Assembly: GCA_041678445.1 (NCBI GenBank)
Contig: JBAYOD010000104.1
Coordinates: 1 to 11,046, forward strand
Length of the DNA stretch: 11,046 nucleotides
Source of the DNA: Zeimonas sp041678445
GTDB taxonomy: Bacteria > Pseudomonadota > Gammaproteobacteria > Burkholderiales > Burkholderiaceae_E
Direction: 5' to 3'
Shown one piece after another: positions 1 to 6,383 of this stretch. The translations under genes were made by a program, and so were the position numbers. How positions within the stretch are numbered: position 1 is the first letter of the stretch; each line of letters starts with the position of its first letter. The notes under the pieces are model-generated. The model searched no databases. It saw only the letters and a list, made by a program, of their open reading frames with translations, and was not told the DNA's origin.

Positions 1-2
1 AG

Positions 3-113
3 AAGCCGGCCGAGTCGAAGGGCGAATGGGATCTGCTGAAGGTCCGCGCCACGATCCCGGCCGACCAGGCCTTCCGGCCGATGGCCGAAGGCGGTTGCGC
101 ACTGGTCAAGTAA
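3..113 (+). CDS. ABC transporter periplasmic binding protein, C-terminal end (partial)
   Basis: Only the last 36 codons and a TAA stop are present; the 5' part lies before the window. The tail contains ESKGEWDLLKV, then ATIPADQAFRP, and ends GGCALVK. This pattern is seen at the C-terminus of LivK/UrtA-type substrate-binding proteins (COG0683), where a Trp-Asp strand and a late Cys precede the end. The assignment is strengthened by the LivH and LivM permease genes that follow on the same strand, 100 bp downstream. The mature protein would capture a branched-chain amino acid, amide or related ligand in the periplasm and deliver it to LivHM. The ligand cannot be inferred from this fragment. Confidence 0.8.
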   Translation, partial: KPAESKGEWDLLKVRATIPADQAFRPMAEGGCALVK

Positions 114-140
114 GTAACCAGTCGCGTCCGGGTTCGCGGA

Positions 141-176
141 GGCCGGTTCCGGCGCGCAGGCGCACCGGAACCGGCC
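141..176 (+). promoter_or_regulatory. Intercistronic GC-rich hairpin between binding protein and livH
   Basis: A perfect 12-bp inverted repeat is visible: GGCCGGTTCCGG at 141-152 and CCGGAACCGGCC at 165-176, around a 12-nt loop. No U-tract follows, so it is not a typical intrinsic terminator. In ABC operons such hairpins often stabilise the upstream binding-protein mRNA or cause partial termination, giving more binding protein than permease. That role is inferred here. Confidence 0.6.
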
Positions 177-213
177 GGCCGCTCCACCAGGCAACATTCA
201 ACGGGCTTCTCGG

Positions 214-1098
214 ATGGAAATCTTCGGCGTACCGACGCAGGCGCTGTTCGGCCAGCTGCTGATCGGCCTGATCAACGGGTCGTTCTACGCACTTCTGTCG
301 CTCGGTCTGGCCGTCATCTTCGGCCTGCTGAACATCATCAACTTCGCGCACGGCGCCCAGTACATGATGGGCGCGTTCGTCGCCTATCTGCTGCTGGCCA
401 AGCTGGGCCTGAGCTACTGGTGGGCCCTGCTGCTTGCGCCGATCATCGTCGGCTTCACCGGCGTCATCATCGAACGAACGATGCTGAAGCCCCTGTACAA
501 GCTCGATCACCTGTATGGCCTGTTGCTGACCTTCGGCATCGCACTGGTCATCCAGGGCCTGTTCCGCAATGAGTATGGTTCGTCGGGGCAACCCTATTCG
601 GTGCCGCCGCAACTGAGCGGTGGCCGCCATCTGGGCTTCATGTTCCTGCCGAACTACCGCGCCTGGGTCGTCTTCGCCTCGCTGGTCGTCTGCCTGCTGA
701 CCTGGTTCGTCATCGAGCGCACCAAGCTCGGCGCCTACCTGCGCGCCGCTACCGAGAATCCGACCCTGGTCCAGGCCTTCGGCATCAACGTGCCGCGCAT
801 GATCACGCTGACCTACGGCTTCGGTGTCGGCCTGGCCGCACTGGCCGGCGTGATGGCCGCGCCGATCTACCAGGTCAGCCCGCAGATGGGGGCCGACCTG
901 ATCATCGTCGTGTTCGCCGTGGTCGTCATCGGCGGCATGGGTTCGATCATGGGTTCGATCGTCACCGGCTTCGGACTCGGCCTGATCGAGGGACTGACCA
1001 AGGTGTTCTACCCGGAAGCATCGAACACGGTCATCTTCGTGATCATGGTGATTGTCCTGCTCCTGCGTCCGGCGGGGCTGTTCGGAACCCAGAAATAA
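214..1098 (+). CDS. livH: Branched-chain amino acid ABC transporter permease LivH
   Basis: A 294-aa inner-membrane permease subunit of a LivFGHMK-type importer; it pairs with LivM to form the translocation channel. The N-terminal segment NGSFYALLSLGLAVIFGL (about residues 21-38) followed by INFAHGAQYMMGAF is a LivH signature. About eight hydrophobic segments are visible. A cytoplasmic coupling loop for the ATPase lies at about 169-190 (ERTKLGAYLRAATENP, then AFGI), and GGMGSIMGSIVTG at about 240-252 is also characteristic. Length is normal for the family. The ATG at 214 gives the expected N-terminus, though its Shine-Dalgarno sequence is weak. The gene lies 100 bp after the binding-protein gene and 7 bp before livM, so the three are probably one operon. 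Substrate could be a branched-chain amino acid, amide or aromatic acid. Confidence 0.92.
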   Translation: MEIFGVPTQALFGQLLIGLINGSFYALLSLGLAVIFGLLNIINFAHGAQYMMGAFVAYLLLAKLGLSYWWALLLAPIIVGFTGVIIERTMLKPLYKLDHLYGLLLTFGIALVIQGLFRNEYGSSGQPYSVPPQLSGGRHLGFMFLPNYRAWVVFASLVVCLLTWFVIERTKLGAYLRAATENPTLVQAFGINVPRMITLTYGFGVGLAALAGVMAAPIYQVSPQMGADLIIVVFAVVVIGGMGSIMGSIVTGFGLGLIEGLTKVFYPEASNTVIFVIMVIVLLLRPAGLFGTQK

Positions 1099-1105
1099 GG
1101 CTGTC

Positions 1106-2074
1106 ATGGCTCAGACGCACACTTCCGCCGCGCCCGCCGTGTCCAACGGCAGCAACCGCCATCAGTTGATCGTGTTCATCCTGATGGCAGCCTTCTTTGC
1201 GATCGCACCCGCCTTCGTCTATCCGATCTTCCTGATGAAGCTGATGTGCTTCGCGCTGTTCGCGTGCGCCTTCAATCTGCTGATCGGCTATGTCGGGCTG
1301 CTGTCCTTCGGGCATGCGATGTTCCTCGGCCTGGCCGGCTATGTCTCGGCCCATGCGGCCAAGGTCTGGGGGGTCACCCCCGAAGTCGCGATCCTGCTGG
1401 GCACCGGGTGTTCGGGCCTGCTGGCCGTGATCACCGGTTACCTTGCGATCAAGCGGCAGGGCATCTACTTCGCGATGATCACGCTGGCGCTTGCCCAGAT
1501 GGTGTTCTTCTTCAGCCTGCAGGCACCGTTCACCGGTGGCGAGGATGGTATCCAGGCCGTGCCGCGCGGCCGCCTGTTCGGGGTCTTCGATCTCGGCACG
1601 GCTGCCGGCATGTACCCGGTGGTACTGGTGATCTTCCTCGGCGGCTTCCTGCTGATCTGGCGGATCATCAACTCGCCGTTCGGCCAGATCCTGAAAGCGA
1701 TCCGCGAGAACGAGCCGCGCGCTGTCTCGCTGGGCTATGACACCGATCGCTACAAGCACGTCGCCTTCATCCTGTCGGGAACGCTTGCCGGCCTGGCCGG
1801 CGCCACCAAGTCGCTGGTCTTCCAGTTGGCATCGCTCACCGACGTGCACTGGACGATGTCCGGCGAGGTCGTCCTGATGACGTTGCTTGGCGGGATGGGC
1901 ACGCTGTTCGGCCCGGTGGTCGGTGCCGCCGTCATCGTCTCGATGCAGAACTATCTGGCGCAACTCGGCGCCTGGGTCACGATCGTCCAGGGGCTGGTCT
2001 TCGTCGTCTGCGTGCTGGCTTTCCGGCGCGGGATCGTTGGGGAGATTGCGAACCTGATTCGCAAACCGCTCTGA
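1106..2074 (+). CDS. livM: Branched-chain amino acid ABC transporter permease LivM
   Basis: A 322-aa membrane permease partner of LivH. Signatures are NLLIGYVGLLSFGHAMFLGL (about residues 57-76), TGGEDGI (143-149, the usual TGG-DGI motif), and the ATPase-coupling loop PFGQILKAIRENEPRAVSLG (about 191-210). GGMGTLFGPVVGA lies near 262-274. Multiple hydrophobic helices cover the rest. The ATG at 1106 is preferred over an in-frame upstream codon at 1052 because AAGG at 1097-1100 lies just before it and the upstream codons lie inside livH. The gap from livH is 7 bp, which supports co-transcription. No livG/livF ATPase gene follows; after the stop comes a palindromic intergenic region and a gene on the opposite strand. 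Confidence 0.92.
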   Translation: MAQTHTSAAPAVSNGSNRHQLIVFILMAAFFAIAPAFVYPIFLMKLMCFALFACAFNLLIGYVGLLSFGHAMFLGLAGYVSAHAAKVWGVTPEVAILLGTGCSGLLAVITGYLAIKRQGIYFAMITLALAQMVFFFSLQAPFTGGEDGIQAVPRGRLFGVFDLGTAAGMYPVVLVIFLGGFLLIWRIINSPFGQILKAIRENEPRAVSLGYDTDRYKHVAFILSGTLAGLAGATKSLVFQLASLTDVHWTMSGEVVLMTLLGGMGTLFGPVVGAAVIVSMQNYLAQLGAWVTIVQGLVFVVCVLAFRRGIVGEIANLIRKPL

Positions 2075-2092
2075 GCTTCCCGGGGCACGTCG

Positions 2093-2350
2093 GGAGCCCG
2101 CTGGGGGCATCGGCCGGGCGCCGGGCGAACCCGCGGTCCGGCCTGCGGCCGGACTGCTCTGCGCTGCTCGCCCGCGTGGCCCCGGCGCGCAACTCGCTGC
2201 GCTCCCTTCGCTTCGCTTCGTTCGCTGCGCTCGGACAAGCGCGCCGAGTCAGATTTTTGGTGGCGCGCTGCGCGCGCGGGCCCCGCGGGCTGTGCTGCTC
2301 GACGCGGGTTCTGAAGGCCCGGCGCCCGGCCGATGCCCCCACCGGGCTCC
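2093..2350. repeat. Long nested palindromic element, copy 1 (258 bp)
   Basis: The ends form a 34-bp inverted repeat with one mismatch (2093-2126 against 2317-2350; the inner 24 bp are perfect). Inside are a second stem (2170-2181 with 2279-2290, 11 of 12 paired) and a third (GGCGCGC 2184-2190 with GCGCGCC 2239-2245). A side hairpin GTCCGGCC-tgc-GGCCGGAC lies at 2136-2154, and another possible one, GCGCGC-t-GCGCGC, at 2263-2275. The central loop carries the direct repeat TCGCTGCGCTC at 2194-2204 and 2222-2232. A related copy lies inverted at 2532-2788. Both sit between convergent livM and the aldehyde dehydrogenase gene, where a bidirectional terminator would fit, but there is no clear T-tract at the ends. 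Function is unknown. Confidence 0.8.
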
Positions 2351-2531
2351 TCGAGGCGTTGTCACCGCGGAACTCGTGACTCCGGGGCTTGCGAACTCCT
2401 GATCTCGCTGCGCTCAGTGGGCGGGCTGCTCGACGGGCCCGTCGTCGGGCTGCACATGGCGGGGCCATGCCGAGAGCGGTGCCCATTCAGCACTCCTGCC
2501 ACCCCAGCCACTCCGGTTCGGTGTCGCTACG
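2351..2531. other. Spacer between the two palindromic elements, no gene seen
   Basis: This 181-bp stretch has no credible reading frame or start with a ribosome binding site. It contains small palindromes: GACGGGCCCGTC at 2432-2443, and CATGGC-ggg-GCCATG at 2455-2469. A sequence resembling the element core, CTCGCTGCGCTC, occurs at 2404-2415, so this spacer may be a decayed fragment of a further copy. That is tentative. Confidence 0.4.
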
Positions 2532-2788
2532 CAGCAGGGGCAGGGGGCGCTTGCGGGGCGGGGCGCTTTGCCGGCGCCGAGTAGCGCAGGACGTGGGGCC
2601 TGCGCGCGCAGCGCGCATCCAACATCTGACTTGCCGCCGACTGTCTGAGCGAAGCGAGCGCCGCACAGCGGCGGGAGCGAAGCGAGTTTCGGCGGCAGGC
2701 CCCACGTCCGAGCAACGCAGGGAAGTCCGGCCAAAGGCCGGACCGCCGGCACCAAGCCCCGCCCCGCAAGCGCCCCCTGCCCCTGCTG
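2532..2788. repeat. Long nested palindromic element, copy 2 (257 bp, inverted relative to copy 1)
   Basis: The ends are a perfect 33-bp inverted repeat (2532-2564 and 2756-2788) whose sequence differs from the arms of copy 1. A second stem is a perfect 15-mer pair, GGACGTGGGGCCTGC at 2589-2603 and GCAGGCCCCACGTCC at 2695-2709. A third is TGCCGCCGA 2632-2640 with TCGGCGGCA 2689-2697. The side hairpin GTCCGGCC-aaa-GGCCGGAC lies at 2725-2743. The loop has the direct repeat GAGCGAAGCGA at 2647-2657 and 2675-2685, with the same 28-nt period as copy 1. Read in reverse complement it shares with copy 1 the AGTCAGAT/TTGG box, followed by GCGCGCTGCGCGCGC and GGCCCC. It ends 19 bp from the dehydrogenase stop codon. 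Confidence 0.8.
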
Positions 2789-2807
2789 GGCCGGGGCGCC
2801 ACCGAGG

Positions 2808-4406
2808 TCAGTCCACGATCGTCCGGGCCTGCTCGCGCAGATACAGCGGCAGATACCAGAACGAGCCGATCGCCTTGCCGGTGCTGCCGCTGGCCTTCCA
2901 GCCGCCGAAGGGCTGGTAGCCGGGCCAGGCGCCGGTGGTGGCGCCTTGCGGGCGGTTCACGTAGACGACGCCGGCTTCGATGCGGTCGAGGAAGCCGTCG
3001 ATTTCATCCTTGCCGCCGTAGAAGCCGGCGGTCAGGCCGTAGTCCGATGCGTTGGCCAGGTCGATGGCGGTCTCGACCGAGTCGACTTCGTCGATGAGCA
3101 CCAGCGGTGCGAACTGTTCTTCATGCCAGACGAAATGCTCGCGTGGGGCGCTTGCGATCGTCGGGGCGACAAACCAGCCGCGCTCGAGCGCGCCTTCGGT
3201 CAGCAGGCGGCCGCCGGTGAGGAGGGTGCCGGTTTCCTCGATCGCTTCGACGGCGCGGCGGAAGCGTTCGCGGGCCGTGCGATTGATCAAAGGCCCCATC
3301 CAGTTATCCCTGACCGTCGGGTCGCCGACCTTGATCGCCTCGGTCAGTTCGACCAGCCGTTTGCGCAGTTCGCCGGCGGCTTCGCGTTGCACGTAGACAC
3401 GCGAGCAGGCCGAGCACTTCTGGCCCTGCAGACCGAAGGCCGAGCGCACGATGCCGGCGGCCGCCCGTTCGAGGTCGGCGCGGGCGCTGACGATGGCGGC
3501 GTTCTTGCCGCCCATCTCGGCGATGCACGGGCGTGGCCAGCGGCCGCTGGCGAAGTCGCGGGCGATGCTCACGCCGACCTGTGCCGAGCCGGTGAAGGTG
3601 ATGCCGGCGACGTCGGGGTGGCGCGCCAGGGCGTCGCCGACGGTGCTGCCGGGGCCGGTCACGTGGTTGGCCACGCCATCGGGCAGGCCGGCGTCACCCA
3701 GGGCCTGCATCAGCAAGGTGCCGCTCCAGGCGGTGTCCGACGCGGTCTTGAAGACGACCGTGTTGCCGGTAGCCAGCGCCGCGCCGATCGGGCCGCCTGC
3801 CAGGGCGTGAGGAAAGTTGAACGGGGCGATGACCGCCCAGACGCCATACGGGCGCAGCATGGTTCGGTTGCGGCTGACGTAGCCGTGGAGCGGATCGTTC
3901 GGCAATGGCCGGTCGAAGCCGTCGCTCTCCTCGAAGCGATCGCAGTACCAGCGGATCAGGTCGGCGGTTTCCTGGACTTCGCCCAGTGACTCCATGCGGT
4001 TCTTGCCGACTTCGAGCGACAGGCAGGCCGAGAGGACCCAGACTCTTTCCTCGATCAAGGCCGCGGCCCGGCGCAGGATCGCGAGCCGCTCGGGCCACGG
4101 CGTGTGCGACCAGGCCTGGAAGGCGCTGCGCGCCGCGGTAACGGCCTGATCGACCTGCGCCGCGCTGCCGTTCTGGAAGTGTCCGAGCAACAGATCGCGG
4201 TCGATCGGCGAGCGCAGTTCGAAGCCATCGCTGCCGGTGACCTCGCGGCCGCCGATGACCATGGTGTGTTCGGCGCCCATCATGGCGCGGGCCTCGACCA
4301 GCGCAGCCTCGAAGCGCTCGTGCAGCGAGGCCGGTGGATCGAACATCGTCGAGTAGGTGAGCCGGTAGGTTTCACCAGCGTCGGGGGTGCGCGTCGATGC
4401 CGCCAT
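2808..4406 (-). CDS. Aldehyde dehydrogenase, glutamate-semialdehyde / P5C dehydrogenase-like
   Basis: A 532-aa NAD(P)-dependent aldehyde dehydrogenase. The oxyanion Asn is N197 in APFNFPH, the cofactor Lys is K220 (VVFK), the FTGS loop is at 271-274, the general-base Glu is E297 (EMGGKN), and the nucleophile is C331 in GQKCSACSR. The C-terminus has PFGGWKASG at 499-507. The long N-terminus and the GQKCSACSR and NRPQGATTG patterns point to the RocA/PutA-type 1-pyrroline-5-carboxylate dehydrogenase group, which oxidises L-glutamate-5-semialdehyde to glutamate in proline or arginine breakdown. A different aldehyde substrate is possible. The ATG at 4406 is chosen because AGGAG lies 7 nt upstream (4414-4418) and the family N-terminus starts here; an open extension to 4679 overlaps the ligase gene. 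The gene follows the ligase on the same strand after 139 bp, in which I see no convincing promoter. It converges with livM. Confidence 0.88.
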   Translation of the reverse strand: MAASTRTPDAGETYRLTYSTMFDPPASLHERFEAALVEARAMMGAEHTMVIGGREVTGSDGFELRSPIDRDLLLGHFQNGSAAQVDQAVTAARSAFQAWSHTPWPERLAILRRAAALIEERVWVLSACLSLEVGKNRMESLGEVQETADLIRWYCDRFEESDGFDRPLPNDPLHGYVSRNRTMLRPYGVWAVIAPFNFPHALAGGPIGAALATGNTVVFKTASDTAWSGTLLMQALGDAGLPDGVANHVTGPGSTVGDALARHPDVAGITFTGSAQVGVSIARDFASGRWPRPCIAEMGGKNAAIVSARADLERAAAGIVRSAFGLQGQKCSACSRVYVQREAAGELRKRLVELTEAIKVGDPTVRDNWMGPLINRTARERFRRAVEAIEETGTLLTGGRLLTEGALERGWFVAPTIASAPREHFVWHEEQFAPLVLIDEVDSVETAIDLANASDYGLTAGFYGGKDEIDGFLDRIEAGVVYVNRPQGATTGAWPGYQPFGGWKASGSTGKAIGSFWYLPLYLREQARTIVD

Positions 4407-4545
4407 CGGAGGTCTCCTGGGTCTGGAATGACTGGATGGTAGCAGCGCGAATGTGTGAGTTGGCGCGTGGAGTTGGCTTGACAGAGCAGGCCCGGGTGGC
4501 GGTTGCCGGACTTGGCTTTGGTGAATCGGTTTGTCTGTGCGCCGA

Positions 4546-6210
4546 CTACCGGACCAGATCGATACCAGCCTTCTCGCGATCCCAGATCTCGGGCAGCCGG
4601 CGTTCCGCCGATTCGCGCAGTATCTGCTTCTGAACCTTCTCGGTCGATGTCCGCGGCAGGCTGTCGACGATCTCGACATAACGAGGCACCATGAAATATG
4701 CCATGTTTCGTTCGCAGAATCGGATTAATGCCGCCGGATCGATCGTACGGCCTTCCCGGCAGACGATGCTAGCCATGACTTCATCTTCCGACATCTCTGA
4801 GTTGACCGCGTAGACGGCGACATCGGCAACGTCGGGGTATGCGGCAATACACTGCTCGACTTCCCACGACGAGATGTTCTCGCCACGTCGGCGGATCGCG
4901 TCTTTCTTACGATCCAGGAAGAACAGGTAGCCTTCCGCGTCGAGGTAGCCTCGATCGCCCGTGTGAAACCAGCCCCCCCGATTCGCGCGTTCGGTTTCTT
5001 CCGGGGCTTTATAATATCGCCGTCCACTGAGACCGGCCCTGTGGGCGCGCAAACAGATTTCGCCGGCTGCTCCAGGGGGCTGCGGCTGATCTTCATCGTC
5101 GAGGATGGCAACCTCGATGTCGGGCCGAGGTTGGCCCGCAGAGCGCATTTTCTGCAGCAGTGAGCCTGGCTGCAGAAAGGTTCCTTGGCCGAAATCGGTC
5201 AGCGAGTATGAGGAGACGATCTCGACACCGAAGCGGGCCTTGAACTCTTGCGCGAACGAAGGCACCGGTACCATTGTGCATTGGCGCACGCGATGCCTGC
5301 GATCGTCGGGTGATGGTGGGGCTCCCCAGAGGATGTTGGTCATCGAACTGAGAAGATTGAACTGGGTGACCCCATTGTTGCGGACGTCGGACCAGAACGA
5401 GCGCGCCGAGAAACGTCGGGCAAGAACCAGTGTGGCATCGGCGAGCAGTGCAGGAACTGCCGCAGCGTGCAAGGCGTTGCCGTGAAAGAGTGGGAGACAG
5501 GTGTAGACCGTGTCGCTCTCCATCAGGCCGAGGTACTGCACTCGGCCGATCGAGAACTCGAAACTCTGAGCATTGTCGATGACGACACCCTTGGATGGAC
5601 CGGTCGTGCCAGATGTGAACATGATGGCTTGGACATCGTGAGGTGACACCTCTGGCCAGACTGCCTCGATCGATGCTTGTGCAAGGGTTTCGTAGGAGAT
5701 GATTCGCCTGCCGGCCGTTTGCAGGCGGGATGCGGTGGCCATCGCCTCGGCGGCAACCGTTGTGTCAGTGTCGGTCGCGCTATCGTCGACAATGATCAGC
5801 ACCGCGATTTCCGGTAATCGTGGTGCGACTTCGGAGAATCGTTCCAGGTAGGTCGTTCCGACCACGATCACCGACGCATCACACAGCTTGAGGAAGTACT
5901 CGAGCAGATCGCCCTTGGCGGCGGTGTTTACCGGGCAGACCACAGCGCCGACGCAGCCGAAGGCAAAATTCAGGAGCAAGGTTTCGGGACAGTTTCCGAC
6001 CAGCAGGGCGACATGTCGACCCTTTCCGACGCCCGCACGCAGGCAACCGCCTGCCAGTTGCTGCGAAAGTGCCTCGACCTCGCGATAAGAAAAGTGTCGT
6101 CCTTCGAACACCAAATAGGGCTTGTTGCCGTTCCGCTCGGCTTGCCGGCGCAGTAGCTGTAGGTAGGTCATCTGCTCCCGGGCGATTCCAACTTCCCTCA
6201 CGGCCTTCAT
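4546..6210 (-). CDS. CaiC-like acyl-CoA synthetase (AMP-binding family)
   Basis: A 554-aa ATP-dependent acyl-CoA ligase of the ANL superfamily, which activates a carboxylic acid through an acyl-AMP intermediate. Visible motifs: the P-loop FTSGTTGPSKGV (198-209), YSLTDFG (335-341), WFHTGDRG (414-421), DRKKDAIRRRGENISSWEVE (433-452) and the C-terminal catalytic Lys K525 in PRTSTEK. The IRRRGENISS form is typical of the carnitine/crotonobetaine-CoA ligase (CaiC-like) subgroup. The fifth core motif ends in Thr-Asp rather than the usual Thr-Glu. The ATG at 6210 is preferred, with GGTGGA 7 nt upstream; an in-frame GTG at 6231 adds seven codons but has no good ribosome binding site. The gene is divergent from the LysR regulator and probably under its control. 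The acid substrate is unknown; an aromatic, branched or dicarboxylic acid would fit the locus. Confidence 0.88.
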   Translation of the reverse strand: MKAVREVGIAREQMTYLQLLRRQAERNGNKPYLVFEGRHFSYREVEALSQQLAGGCLRAGVGKGRHVALLVGNCPETLLLNFAFGCVGAVVCPVNTAAKGDLLEYFLKLCDASVIVVGTTYLERFSEVAPRLPEIAVLIIVDDSATDTDTTVAAEAMATASRLQTAGRRIISYETLAQASIEAVWPEVSPHDVQAIMFTSGTTGPSKGVVIDNAQSFEFSIGRVQYLGLMESDTVYTCLPLFHGNALHAAAVPALLADATLVLARRFSARSFWSDVRNNGVTQFNLLSSMTNILWGAPPSPDDRRHRVRQCTMVPVPSFAQEFKARFGVEIVSSYSLTDFGQGTFLQPGSLLQKMRSAGQPRPDIEVAILDDEDQPQPPGAAGEICLRAHRAGLSGRRYYKAPEETERANRGGWFHTGDRGYLDAEGYLFFLDRKKDAIRRRGENISSWEVEQCIAAYPDVADVAVYAVNSEMSEDEVMASIVCREGRTIDPAALIRFCERNMAYFMVPRYVEIVDSLPRTSTEKVQKQILRESAERRLPEIWDREKAGIDLVR

Positions 6211-6383
6211 CGTCAATTCCACCGTCCTCACGTCAATCGAACCATCGTTACAACCGGATCTGAGTCATCCCGTTGGCGCGGACAAGTGTTGCCGATCCCG
6301 TTCGGCCGGTCTATTCGGTTTTTTGACTTCTCGAAGGACATCGATCCAAAATATGGATCGAATTCTCAACTGATGGCGTTGTT
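6211..6383. promoter_or_regulatory. Divergent promoter region between acyl-CoA ligase and LysR regulator
   Basis: This 173-bp AT-richer gap separates two divergent start codons, so it must hold promoters in both directions. A TTGACT at 6323-6328 is a possible -35 for the regulator, but the best -10 (about 6348-6354) is spaced too far for a strong promoter. On the reverse strand no convincing -35/-10 pair is seen. The main landmark is the 21-bp palindrome at 6341-6361, listed separately. This is the classic layout in which a LysR-type protein controls itself and its divergent target. Confidence 0.6.
6341..6361. promoter_or_regulatory. LysR-type operator, site 1
   Basis: A perfect palindrome TCGATCC-N7-GGATCGA with an AT-rich centre. 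Its inner part is T-N11-A (T6345 to A6357), the standard LysR-type box. It ends 22 bp before the regulator start codon and lies about 130 bp from the ligase start. A copy matching at 19 of 21 positions occurs at 7301-7321 ahead of the thiolase-like gene. Binding by the adjacent regulator is inferred. Confidence 0.72.

Noticed and set aside
106..1107. Long open frame antisense to livH (333 codons, - strand)
   Set aside because: The product is Gln/Asp/His/Arg-rich with no recognisable domain, and the frame exists because livH has G/C-rich third positions. livH on the + strand is a clear membrane permease.
1043..2110. Long open frame antisense to livM (355 codons, - strand)
   Set aside because: Low-complexity, charged composition and complete overlap with a well-supported permease gene; a mirror of biased codon usage.
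2093..2788. CRISPR array or insertion sequence
   Set aside because: There are no evenly spaced repeats with unique spacers, no transposase frame and no visible target-site duplication; the structure is two large palindromes.
1977..2919. Several overlapping Arg/Ser/Ala/Pro-rich open frames across the palindromic intergenic region
   Set aside because: They run through the inverted repeats on both strands, contain SERSER-type peptides created by the GCGAAGCGAGCG repeats, lack ribosome binding sites, and match no family I recognise.
2946..3989. 347-codon open frame on the + strand inside the aldehyde dehydrogenase gene
   Set aside because: It lies opposite the dehydrogenase catalytic core, has no domain signature, and is rich in Ala/Gly/Asp/Val as expected for an antisense shadow.
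4478..4483. Consensus -35 hexamer TTGACA on the + strand
   Set aside because: It points into the 3' end of the ligase gene, with no suitable -10 about 17 bp on and no + strand gene downstream.
4407..4679. N-terminal extension of the aldehyde dehydrogenase to 4679
   Set aside because: It would add 91 low-complexity residues and overlap the ligase gene; a good ribosome binding site and the family N-terminus occur at 4406.
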